Source: Vesta saturnalis (lineage: Eukaryota; Arthropoda; Insecta; Coleoptera; Lampyridae). From it: DNA of 64,000 bases. The number at the start of each line of letters is the position of its first letter. Positions within the stretch are counted from its first letter, which is position 1. The notes below the pieces were generated by a model. That model did not search any database. It worked only from the letters and a program-made list of their open reading frames with translations, and was not told the DNA's origin. The stretch lies in contig JARFJB010001977.1 in assembly GCA_036346205.1 (NCBI GenBank), positions 375,001-439,000 on the forward strand, in the 5' to 3' direction. The position numbers were made by a program, and so were the translations under genes. This document shows, piece by piece, positions 1 through 10,832 of the stretch.

Positions 1-2611
1 ACACACACACACCACCACACACGCACAGCACACCACCACAGCACACGCACAACCACACCACACACACACACCACACCACACACCACGCACACCACCGCAC
101 CCCACCACACTACACGCACACCCACGCACACACACGCACACGCACACGCAACGCACCACACCACCACACACACCACACCACACACGCACACACCACGCAC
201 ACCACGCACAGCACAGCACACCACACCACACGCACACACACCACACCACGACACGCACACCACACGCACGCACACCACACACCAGCACACCACACGCACA
301 CACACCACACCACGCACACGCCACAACACAGCACACGCACACGCACGCACCACGCACACACACGCACAGCACACACACGCACCACGCACACCACAGCACA
401 CCACACGCCACGCACGCACGCACACGCATCCACGCACCACACGCACGCACCACACACACGCACACCACGCACACGCACGCACCACACACACACACACACG
501 CCACCACACACCACACCACACGCACACGCACGCACACCACACACACCACACACACACGCACACACACACACACACACACCACACACACACCACCACATCA
601 CACGCACACCACACCACGCACAGCACACCACACACACACCACACGCACACGCACTACGCACCACACCCACACCACACCACTCAGCACACACACGCACCAC
701 ACCACACCACACACACCACACACACGCACACCCACCCACACACACCACACACACACACACCCACCCACACACACACACCACACCACACATCACACACACA
801 CGCACACGCACACACACCACACGCACACACACGCACACGCACACCACACACACCACCACCACCGCACACACACACACCACCACACCACACACACCACCCA
901 CACTCACACCACACGACACACACGCACACGCACACACCACACCACGCACCACACACACACCACACACACCACCACACACACGCACAGCACACACGCACAC
1001 CACACACACACGCACACGCACACACACACCCACGCACACCACGACACACCACCACACACACACACACACATCACACACACACACCACACCACGCACACAC
1101 ACGCCACGCACACGCACACCACACGCACACCACACGCACACGCACACACCACACCACGCACACGCACGCACACCACGCACACCACACCACACAGCACGCA
1201 CACACACGCACACGCACCGCACACCACACGCACACCCACACGCACACCACACGCACACGCACGCACACGCACACCACGCACACGCACACGCACACCACAC
1301 AGCACACGCACACACACGCACACACGCACCACCACGCACACGCACACACCACACGCACACACAACGCACCGCACACACCAACACGCACACGCACGCACAC
1401 GCAACACGCACACGCACGCACCACACACACCACACGCACACACACACACAACCGCACACACCACGCACACGCACATGCACAGCACACGCACACACACCAC
1501 ACCACACGCACCCACGCACACCACACCATCACGCACACCACACGCACACCACCACGCACACGCACACACACACCACACCACACACACACCACACACCACA
1601 CCCACACACATCACGCACAACACACACGACACGCAACACGCACACGCACACGCCACACGCACACCACCACCACACCACACGCACACCACACAACCGCACA
1701 CCACCACACGCACACACCACACGCACACCACACACACCACACCACACGCAACGCACACCACACACGCACACACACACACACCGCACAACCACGCACACCC
1801 ACGACACGCACACGCACGCACACACACACACACACGAACACCACACACACGCACACACACCACACACACCACACACACACCACACGCACACCACACACAC
1901 GCACACCACACCACACCCAGCACACGCACACGCACACGCAACGCACACGCACACGCACACCACAGCACACGCACCCGCACACCACACAACACGCACACTC
2001 GACAGCACACGCACACCACGCACACGCAACGCACCACACACCACCACACGCACACACACACACCACACACACCACACGCACACCAGCACACCACCCCACA
2101 CGCACACGCACACACACGCACACGACACACACGCACCACCACACGCACACGCACACGCACACGCACCACGCACAGCACACACGCACACACGCACACCACG
2201 CACACGCACAACAGCACACGACACGCACGCACACGACACGCACGCACACACACGCACATGCACACCACACACACGCACACGCACACCACACGCACACGCA
2301 CACACAGCACAGCACACCACCACACGCACACGCACACGCACACGCACATCCACGCACACGCACACCACAGCACACGCACGCACACGCACACGCACACGCA
2401 CACGCACACGCACACGCACACGCACACGCACACGCACACGCACACGCACACAAACACGCACACGCACACGAACACGCACACGCACAGCACAACCACACTC
2501 ACACGCACACGCACACGCACACGCACACGCACACGCACACGCACGCGCACACGCGCACGCACACCCACACGCACACGCACAGGCACACGCACAGGCACAC
2601 GTCACGCACAC
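1..2611. repeat. Long CA/CG-rich simple-sequence array
   Basis: The plus strand is built almost only from A, C and G: runs of CACACG, CACACCAC and CACGCAC with very few T. From about 2366 to 2450 it becomes a nearly perfect CACACG hexamer array. Most steps alternate pyrimidine and purine, interrupted by CC doublets. The long open frames on both strands (His/Thr/Arg-rich on plus, Cys/Val/Arg-rich on minus) come from the repeat and are not genes. The left edge is the window edge, so the array may be longer. Confidence 0.97.
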
Positions 2612-2676
2612 GATAAAGAACGTTTGTAACAAAAAATTAATATTGAAGAATTAACTTCTGCACTTTGATTCTTTAA

Positions 2677-4800
2677 TCCGCGAGAGATCGCGCCAAAGGA
2701 GTTACGTCATGGGTCGCACGATGGATTCCACCAGGCTAAAAAACGTACACAATATTTATATGTATTTATAAATGTTTTATTGAACAATAGTTTGTAATGA
2801 CTTATTTTTGTGTTTAACTACATGTTTAGCTATATAATGTAGTCTTAAAGGCTAAATTGTATTGTTTTCAAAGATATGGTAAAAAATAATTCTGGCTACA
2901 AATGCAAAGTTTATTTATGCCTACCTAAGTTTACATGGTAAAGATGTAAGAATTTTAAGTTTCTTAGTATTTTGATTTCAATTACTACACGTTATAAGAC
3001 AAGTTACAATTTACAGAAACATGCGCAGGCATTTTGGCAATATTATTAGTCTCTAGTTACCTTCTTCACTAGTGGTTTCAACAAGATCGTTCTCTTCCGC
3101 GCACAGGATACATATGAACACTGTGTGCTCCCTGGAGGTGTATTTATGACTTGTGTGATTAGTTGTTTTGCTTTTCCCGTTCTTTTTGCAGGTTGCGGCT
3201 GATAGTCCTCAAGACTCAGCATTAGTTGTATACCCCCTTTCAGCTGTCTCGGAAGGTTCTCGTCCCTGTGACGATTTACCAAGTAGTCGCGGAAAAGGCC
3301 TTTAGCCAACTCTTTTAGGAATTCTTTTCTGACCAGATTGAAATCTCAATTTTTGTGTTTCATAGCAATAAAACAATTATATTTAGGAGGTAAAAAAATA
3401 CTGAGACCGCCCAACGGTTACTGGTTCTGGCAACAGAATATCGTGCCCTGCACTTATCAACAACATGTTTAGTTATGTTTTGAATCGTCAAAATATAAGG
3501 TTTTCTTGCATCCCCAGGAGAATTGCTTTGTTTCTTTTTTGGGGCAGTACGCCGGTAAATTTTTTCCATCTTTGAAAGCAAACATGCTACAGAGTACAGA
3601 GCGATTTGTTGCGTGTATGGACTCAGGGGGTCTCTTTTTTGTTTTTACGTGTGGCTCCCACACGTGTCAGATTTTTATTTGTCTTCAAGGGCTCGGCGAG
3701 CGGTATGGACGCATATCAATTGTCAGAGATGATTTTCCTTCCACTTGCACTGACAGGCTGACTGAGTCTCAAAACAACAGCAAGACCAGAGTTTTCTACT
3801 TTATACGGGCCCGGTGGCTGCTTACCGACGTACACTTAGAGGTTTATAGTGTAAAATGTTTTCGCACAAGTCAAAGCAAAAATCTTTATACCGTATTTTG
3901 CAGGCTTGTTTTTTATGAACTGCCTGAAACTACAGCACCCTCCAAAAGGTTCAAGCATCTCATCGATGGTAAGCCATTCTGATGTAGCAAAATTTGTTTT
4001 GCACTTATCAACGAGTACATCAAATACTTTACGTATGGGTGCAAGTTTATCCAATTCCTTTCGCAGCCTCCTGGAATTGGCACCGTCAAATCTTGAAACT
4101 CTTATCAAAAACTTGAACCTTCTCAAGTTCATGCAGTTACGGAAAAATTCTACGCCAGTACCATCAGTTACCCATAAGTCGTACCGGTTCAAGTGAGAGG
4201 CACGAAGTATGCCTGCCATGTACAATATTCCAATGAATGCTTCATTTTCATCTGTTCGCAAGCATCCCGTTCGCGGGTTAAGTTGCGACGAACTTTTTGT
4301 ATACGTCGGTTAATGTAAGTAACAATATCGATCAAAACATCATCAGTAAAGAATAGTCGCCATGCAGAAACAGGTGATTTAATTTCACAATTTTACCTTA
4401 CACTAGGTAAGCACCGAACTAAATTGGCAGCTGTGGTACGCAGATTCCGTAGAGGACAATGAACATTCCATTTAGTTTGTCCATCTCTAAATATGTATTC
4501 TGGCTCAACAGATACGAGGACTTCCCTCTCCTCATCCGATTCAATGTCACCAATAGGAGCAACAACATGTTCGTCAAGAAATAGATGTCTTCATACAGTC
4601 GAAGTACGAAGAATTTTCACTAACGCGATGAGTTACGCACAGTGGAAACGGTACCGTTGTACGACTAATCGAGATATAGTGGCCGAATGAGCGATTGGAG
4701 GGGAACAAAGGCATGCCATTCAGTAGGCGGCTGCGCTCGAATATTATTTGCAAAGAACCTGTACCCCGGTAGATTAGACAGTAGTGCGACCCCTCGCGGG
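2677..4800 (-). mobile_element. piggyBac-like DNA transposon with TTAA target duplications
   Basis: The element is flanked by TTAA at 2673-2676 and 4801-4804, the target duplication typical of piggyBac. Just inside are matching ends: TCCGCGAGAGATCGC on the left, and on the right, read on the minus strand, CCCGCGAGGGGTCGC, about a 15-bp terminal inverted repeat with few mismatches. The 2.1-kb interior carries broken piggyBac transposase reading on the minus strand. Both ends and the coding remnant agree, so the boundaries are firm. Confidence 0.88.
3046..4605 (-). pseudogene. piggyBac transposase, decayed
   Basis: Minus-strand fragments of a DDE transposase of the piggyBac (DDE_Tnp_1_7) family, which cuts and pastes at TTAA. 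From the N-terminal side, 4605-4380 reads an acidic stretch followed by EPEYIFRDGQTKWN. 4380-4260 reads FFTDDVLIDIVTYINRR, and 4261-3836 contains WLTIDEMLEPFGGCCSF and NKPAKYGIKIF, which hold the first catalytic Asp region. 3663-3469 is a further core fragment, and 3309-3046 covers the C-terminal part with CSYVSCARKR, a remnant of the cysteine-rich tail. At least three frame changes separate the pieces, for example near 4262 between RNLTRE and the following MRTDENEAF. The gene is dead. Confidence 0.88.
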
Positions 4801-4804
4801 TTAA

Positions 4805-6224
4805 TACTTGTAAATTTCCTGATATGGACAAATTTCGTAAACAATTCTGGGATAAACTATTCAAATCATACGCCGGAATGATTTATGAGGTGTATTTGAA
4901 AAAATGTATGATTATTACCTACCATGCGTACCCAAACATTTTCCAAATTTTATTTCCGAGTCAAGCTCGTTGAAAAAGAAATGTGAAATCCTGTACCGAT
5001 AGACGGCGTTCAAGCAGTTTTTTAACATAGAATTAAACAATTATCGGTGATTAGGTAAATTTTAATGTACAAGTGTAATTTGAAATCTATTAAATAATTA
5101 TTTGTCTTAATTAATAATCCTAATTTACATAGAAAACACCTACTGTTCATGACACAATAGGGATAGGTGCGTAAACTAGATTTTTACCTAAAATGAAATT
5201 TTTACGTATATCAACAAAACAATTAATGTAGATCAAGATATGATAAATTAATTTACCTACGTTGGAGTTCTACTCTATCACCGTTTTCTTTGGAAAGGCA
5301 GAGAAGACTTTGATGATAAGTTGCTCTCCTGACTAGAAGTGTCGCCTCTGTGAAGTTTATCCTTTCCTTTAACATCCTGCGTACGTGCTACCCGAAGTTA
5401 GAAATCCTTAACTATTGAGTCACTATTGTTTTTGTAAACATTCCTTAACCGTAAGGTCTCCCTTATATCGGAATTAGATAATCTCAAAAATAAACAAAAA
5501 TAATCATCCACCATAATCGGCGCCAAAAAATATATAAACCTAATTTCGTTTCGTACATCTCCCCGACCACTTTTGTGTTGAGAATCATCATCACCACCAT
5601 CAACCATTGCACTTTTGTTATATCATTCATAACAACTGCATTAAAGTGTGATTTCAACTTGTCATTTCCCTATTTGAATTCACTCTTATTTATTAATGAT
5701 TGCGGTTTGCACTAATCCAGAGACTATACCTCTAGTTACTATAATTCAATATGTGATTATTACAAATCGTATTAAACACAAAATACTCGTTGAAAATAAA
5801 TAAGTAAAAGTCTAAATTTAAATCTTGTAACTGACGGCAAAGGCAAGTTATGCACCAAGTAATCGGAATAGTTACATTATCTACATCATTAAGATCAGGT
5901 TAACAAAATAACCCTGTTTCTTGAGATGGGCCTCGTTAACTAAACCGGCAGTTAGAAGAAAAATCCTATCAAAATCACTCAGCTTCGTTCAGAAAAAAAT
6001 TAGCGAAACCCCAATTAAGTGTAATTTGTCTTATCAAGTAGTGCGAGATAGCTTTGAATCCGAAGAAATAAATTTGTCTTTATTACGGGGTGGAAGTTGG
6101 ATGATGACAAGTATTTTAATCGATGGGAAGACACTACTTTATTCATATCTCGCACAACAAAAATTTTGCGATTGTCTTTCACCCTATTTGTTACATAGCG
6201 GCACTAACGATAGCACAAAATTAA
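4805..6224. other. AT-rich spacer, nothing recognised
   Basis: AT-rich sequence between the piggyBac element and the LINE cluster. The small open frames here (for example minus 5607-5398 and plus 5921-6301) have no recognisable motif, no splice signals and low-complexity flanks. I see no gene, RNA or element end. Confidence 0.6.
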
Positions 6225-6229
6225 TTATT

Positions 6230-6278
<49 letters not shown>
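6225..6278. repeat. ATT/TA microsatellite
   Basis: About seven ATT units run directly into about 17 TA units. Confidence 0.95.
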
Positions 6279-6279
<1 letters not shown>

Positions 6280-6367
6280 GTGTTCGAACATGGGGTCATA
6301 ACCGTCTTCCTGGATATCAGCTCTCTTCTTCCCACTTCAATTAAGCAGCCTTTTCCGATTAAAGTAA

Positions 6368-6650
6368 AGTAACATGACATAACTTCACGCCACTCCCTTG
6401 CGGGGTACACAAAGCAATCCCTGCCTCATTTATTTTTCATTCAAAATCTCGTATATCCACGTCACCAACCATCACACCATTTGTATCGGTACACGCTTGC
6501 CTAATACATTTATCCATGTATACATCGAATAACCACGATGACATCACACAGCCCTCCCGCACTCCTTGCTCAATATTAAAGGATTCACTCACACCTCCTC
6601 TCACACTAACACATTCCCGGCTACTGCTGTATACTGCCCTTATTCCGTTT
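6368..6650 (-). pseudogene. RTE-like LINE fragment with internal deletion
   Basis: The minus strand reads a reverse-transcriptase segment (NGIRAVYSSSREC, then QGVREGCVMSSWLF and YMDKCIRQACTDTNG) that corresponds to 7640-7500 of the adjacent larger copy. After VGDVDIRDFE the sequence jumps straight to the 3' end of the element near 6430, losing most of the thumb and C-terminal region. It ends close to a degenerate TTATG-type tail near 6370. It sits directly downstream of the larger copy in the same orientation, so it is either an internally deleted second insertion or a rearranged duplicate. Confidence 0.75.
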
Positions 6651-9575
6651 ATAACATAACATAACATAACCTTCACGCCATTTCCTTGAGGGTTAAACAA
6701 GACAATCCCTGACTTGGATTTGTTTTTCATTCACAATCTTTTTCCATGTTTTCCTATCTCTGTATACTTCCGTAAGATACATGCATTGTCTCTGACATGT
6801 CCTTTTATTTTTAAATCTCCTTATGTTTCTTTCTTTTATCTATCATACATTCTACTACATTCCGCCACGTTTTACGCGGCCTACCAGGCCCGGCCTTACT
6901 TCTAATCTCACCCACATATATTTGCTTCGTTAATTTTGCGTTGTTCATTCTGTCAATGTGACCAAACCAACGTAATGTAGTACTTTTATATCTATCCATC
7001 ATCGTTTTTTCCTCGGCAAAATTCGTCATTATACACTCATTTTTATCTTATCCCTGCTTGTATTCCCACATGCGCTTCTCAAGAATTTTAAACCCACGGC
7101 ATTTATACTTCCTGTTGATTTTTTTTTGACATACCCATATCTCACTTCCATACAGTGCCGACGGGGCAATCACGCCATTATTGATTGATCGTTTCGCAGC
7201 TAGGCTCATGCTTTCGTCTCTCATTATCGTGCACATACTTCCAATCATTTTCCTTCCAGTATTGACCTTTCGTCCAATCTCGCCATCCATTGTATCATCT
7301 GCAGTAAACGTTCTACCCAGATATACCAACTCGTCCACTTGTTCCACAATTTCATCTTGCAGAGTAAATACTCTACTCCCCTTTCCACCTTCCCGATTGA
7401 ACACTACAATCCTAGTTTCGTTTACGTTCACCTTTAGGTCCATGCTCTCACAGACTGAATAAAACTTCCTCGGAGCAGTTTGTAGCTCATCCGCACTGTC
7501 ACTTAATAAGACTGTGTCATCCGCATACTCCAGAACTCGTACGTCACCAACTATTACACCATTTGTATCGGTGCAAGTTTTCCTAACACATTTATCCATG
7601 TACACATTGAACAACCACGGTGACAATACACAGCCTTGTCGCACTCCTTGCTAAATATTAAAGTATTTACTCATACCTCCTCTCATCCTAACACATGCCC
7701 GGCTACCGTTATATATGCCTTTATTTCATTTATTATACCTTTATTTACGCCATACTCATTTAATATTTCCCACAGCTTTCCCTATTCACTCTGTCATATA
7801 CTTTCGCGAAGATCTACAAATGCACAGTACAGCTTCCTTTTTACACTTAAACACTTTTCTATTACCTGCTGGCGTGAAGCCACCCTGCATATTCCAAATC
7901 TTAATTTGTGTACTTTCTCGTACTATGTCAATCAGTATTCTTTCAAATACTTTAGCAGGTACACTGAGCAAACTTATTCCTCTGTAGTTCTTGCAATCAC
8001 TCTTGTGCCCCTTACCCTTATACAGTGGTACAATGATCGCGCTCTCCAATCCCTTGGCACTTTTCCACACTTAAGGCATACATTGAATAATTCACACAAT
8101 CTTAATATAAGCTTTGCACCTTCATACTTTAGCATTTCATGAGTGATTTCGTCTACGTCTGCTCTTTTACCGTTTTTCAACATTCCTATCGTTTTATCTA
8201 ACTCATTTATCCCAATATACTTTAAAGTTTCATTCACCATTCCTTCTACATTCTCCTCATTTAACCTTTCAGTCTTACCTCCCTCGCTACTGTACAGCTT
8301 TCCGAAATATTCTTGCCAGTATTTCGTCACTTCAGAATCGTCACATTCCATTTCGTTACTTGTATTCATGACTCCTGCAGCGTTTTGTATTTTTGACTTA
8401 TTCTAGAAGTTTTTTGTTTCCCTCAAAATCGTTCTGCATTTTTTCTCCTTCCACAGCCATCACTTCCTCTTTGCTTATTCTCACTGCCTCCTTCGTTTCT
8501 TAATCTGTACACCTCATACAATCGCTTTTTCTCCGTCTCATTTTTTGCAGTAATCATTGCTTTGTACGCATCTTTTTTCTTACATACTGCCTTTTTTACC
8601 GATTCATTCCACCAAGCACATTTTCCTGTCTACTTACAGTCTCTCTTCCAGACATCCGCCCGGCACAATTAACAACACAGTTTTTCAAGCTTATCCATGC
8701 ACTTTCAACTTCTGTTTATTCGTACCACAGTATTTCATTCACATTCAACTCTTTACTCACAGCATCTGCGTGTTTCATTCTCTCACCAATATCTACTAGT
8801 TTGTCTACCCTAATTCTGGACGTTCGCGTTACGTTTGCTTTCCTCCTCCAGACCAAGTTTTGCCTTAAACACACTCGATACAACCAAAAAGTGGCCCGAT
8901 CCACACTCTGATCGGCGCATTACTTTTGTGTTTCACACCATGCTTCTGAGTCGTTCATCATACATTATCAAGTCAATCATACTTTTAGATTCAACTCTTT
9001 GCCATGTATACATATGCACATTTTTATGTTTAAACCACGTATTAGATACAAACAGGTGTATCTCCACACACATGCTCACCAGGCGTTCACCATTCTCATT
9101 GACCCATTGGTCACAGAACTTCCTAGTACTCGTTCAGTGTAGTCTCTGTACACCCACCCATCCGTTCATATCTCCCAGTATCATCAGTCCTTCGTTTGGC
9201 TTACATACGTTCAACACGTCCTCTACATCATTCCAGCAGTTCTCACACTCTTGGTCTCTTGTTTCATTCACCGGTGCATAGCACTCAATAAGAAAGACTC
9301 TTCGAAACTCCACTTTTATTGTAACCCACATTACACGGGGAGATACCAATTGGTACTGTTTAACACATATTTTCGCTCTTTCACTTAAGATCACCCCAAC
9401 TCCTTTTGCGCCATGCACTTCAGTCTCAACTCCTGAACATAGTGCTAGGATGCCATCCTCAATCTCCACAGCATCCTTTCCTTAGCGCCATGTTTCCGAT
9501 ACACACAGAATATCGAGCTGCCTTTCGTCCTTATCTACGTGACGAAACACGCAGGAAAAGGAGGGAGGTCTAGGG
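6651..9575 (-). mobile_element. RTE-like non-LTR retrotransposon, copy 1
   Basis: One 2.9-kb LINE copy on the minus strand. Its 3' end is a short tandem tail: four ATAAC units on the plus strand (TTATG on the coding strand) at 6651-6671. RTE-clade LINEs typically end in short tandem repeats rather than poly(A). The 5' end is inside the start of the endonuclease at about 9570. A second copy of the same family lies on the plus strand at 20930-23411. Confidence 0.82.
6811..9575 (-). pseudogene. Endonuclease/reverse transcriptase of RTE-like LINE, decayed
   Basis: The remnant of one long pol frame, read right to left. About 9570-9130 is an AP-endonuclease domain: LDILCVSETW, then GAKGVGVILS, CYAPVNETRDQ and GLMILGDMNGW (the GDMN catalytic motif). 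8900-8716 and 8369-7974 hold the linker, including KYWQEYFGKLY and MLKNGKRADVDEITHEMLKY. 8070-7786 has the RT fingers (IIVPLYKGKG, NYRGISLL). 7644-7048 has RT palm motifs (QGCVLSPWLFNVYMDK, VLEYADDTVLLSDS), so the catalytic YADD is kept. 7029-6811 is the C terminus with WFGHIDRMN and GPGRPRKTW. Many frameshifts and stops separate these parts. The protein would nick target DNA and prime reverse transcription of its own RNA. Confidence 0.87.
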
Positions 9576-10330
9576 TTTGAAACGGGGACCGGATAGTTGG
9601 AATAGGGCCACAGTGGGCTCCCCGAAATGATGTCGCAGCCTAAGTGGTGTACCATCCGGCAAGGGAGAGGAGGTCTCTAAGAGACAGTTGTGACTGTGGT
9701 TCAACGTTAAGTTTAACCAATGAAGGTTTAGGGGTTTAAGGGAATTGAATAGGGATTTCTGGGTGGTTATGGATTTCGGGATATTGCGGATGCAATACCT
9801 CGAAGATTGAGAGCGGGTGTTATTAGGATTGGAGGAAGCGGGTGTGGAAGTCACGGCAGGTACAGGTGGTTGGGCGAGTGTGGGTAAGAGAGCGGGTTTG
9901 TGTGCTTGTGCAGGTTTGTGTGTGTGCGGGTTTGTGTGGTTTTGTGGAGACGGTGGAACGTGTGGAAATGTAGGAGTGTGTGGATGAGATAGAAATAGAT
10001 GGGGCGTTTGAAGGGAATCGTGTACGTAAGGATGGTGGTGGCGAGACGAGAGTGGGTGCGTAAGTGTGTGCTGTGTGTGTTGTGTGTGCTGTGTGTGTAG
10101 GAGTAGGTGGACGGGCGGCGTCGGGTATTGCGGATACAACCGTTACGGTAGCACGGGGGCGACCGTGCTTAATCATCGCGGTTGTTGTTAGTTAGGTTTG
10201 AAAATGTAAAAAGAAAAGGAATAGTTTTAAACAAAGGCCGGATCTCCGCCGAGGTGCAGTCTCAGAGCCCGAGGAATAAAGACTTGGAAATCAGAGACCC
10301 AAATAGAAAAAGGAGGAAAACAAGTGCTAA
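9576..10330. other. GT-rich low-complexity stretch of unknown origin
   Basis: From about 9820 to 10110 the plus strand is rich in TGTGTG, GTGTGC and GGTG tracts. The minus strand therefore gives Thr/His/Pro-rich open frames (10139-9570 and 10176-9823) that look like repeat translations. The 9570-9800 part is less repetitive and joins the LINE endonuclease at about 9570. It could be a 5' extension of that LINE or older flanking DNA. I see no known domain. Confidence 0.5.
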
Positions 10331-10832
10331 AATAAAACAATAAATTAAAATTAATTAAAAAATATTATTTATTAAGCGGTCCCTATTGTCTTGTTCATGT
10401 AGTTGGCGGTGGCGGTGTCCTGGATTCTACTGTTATTCTCGTTCTTCGCTCCTGCTGTATTCCGGCAGCCCCTGCTTGCTGCTAGCCTGTGGCTCCTCTA
10501 CTGATGGCCGCTTTCTGGTATTATCTGTATGCAAGCAGTGACAGATCTAACTCCGAAGCGGCGAAGATCACGTTTCCGGAACGATGAGCGAAAAACGCTA
10601 ACTTCTTTTTTGGAATTAAGAGATTTGTAATGAAAATCACAAAAGCTCTTATGCGAGAAGGGGCGTATGTTCGATACCGAGGTTCGGACTGCCCGGAATA
10701 GACTGTATACTTACTGTATTTTTTTTCCTTCCAATGAAGTATGTCGACTGCTAAGGTCATTGGCACTATTTTCAGCATTATTTTGTATTCCCCGTTAGAG
10801 CGCTGTGGTTATTGATTCGACTTACGAGACTA
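10331..10832 (-). other. Flank including presumed 3' UTR of the I-like LINE
   Basis: The part next to 10833 lies directly after the stop codon of the I-like LINE and should include its 3' untranslated region, but I cannot find a tail repeat or target duplication that fixes its end. 10380-10520 is a GC-richer patch and 10330-10375 is very A/T-rich. The 85-codon minus frame at 10778-10521 has no recognisable motif. Confidence 0.4.

Noticed and set aside
110..2632. Very long open frames on both strands across the simple-sequence array
   Set aside because: They are translations of CACACG/CACCAC repeats in all frames, with two- to four-residue composition.
9570..10139. 189-codon Pro/Thr/His-rich minus frame, considered as a LINE ORF1
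   Set aside because: Composition follows the GT-rich repeats; no CCHC knuckle or coiled coil, and no matching sequence upstream of the other LINE copy.
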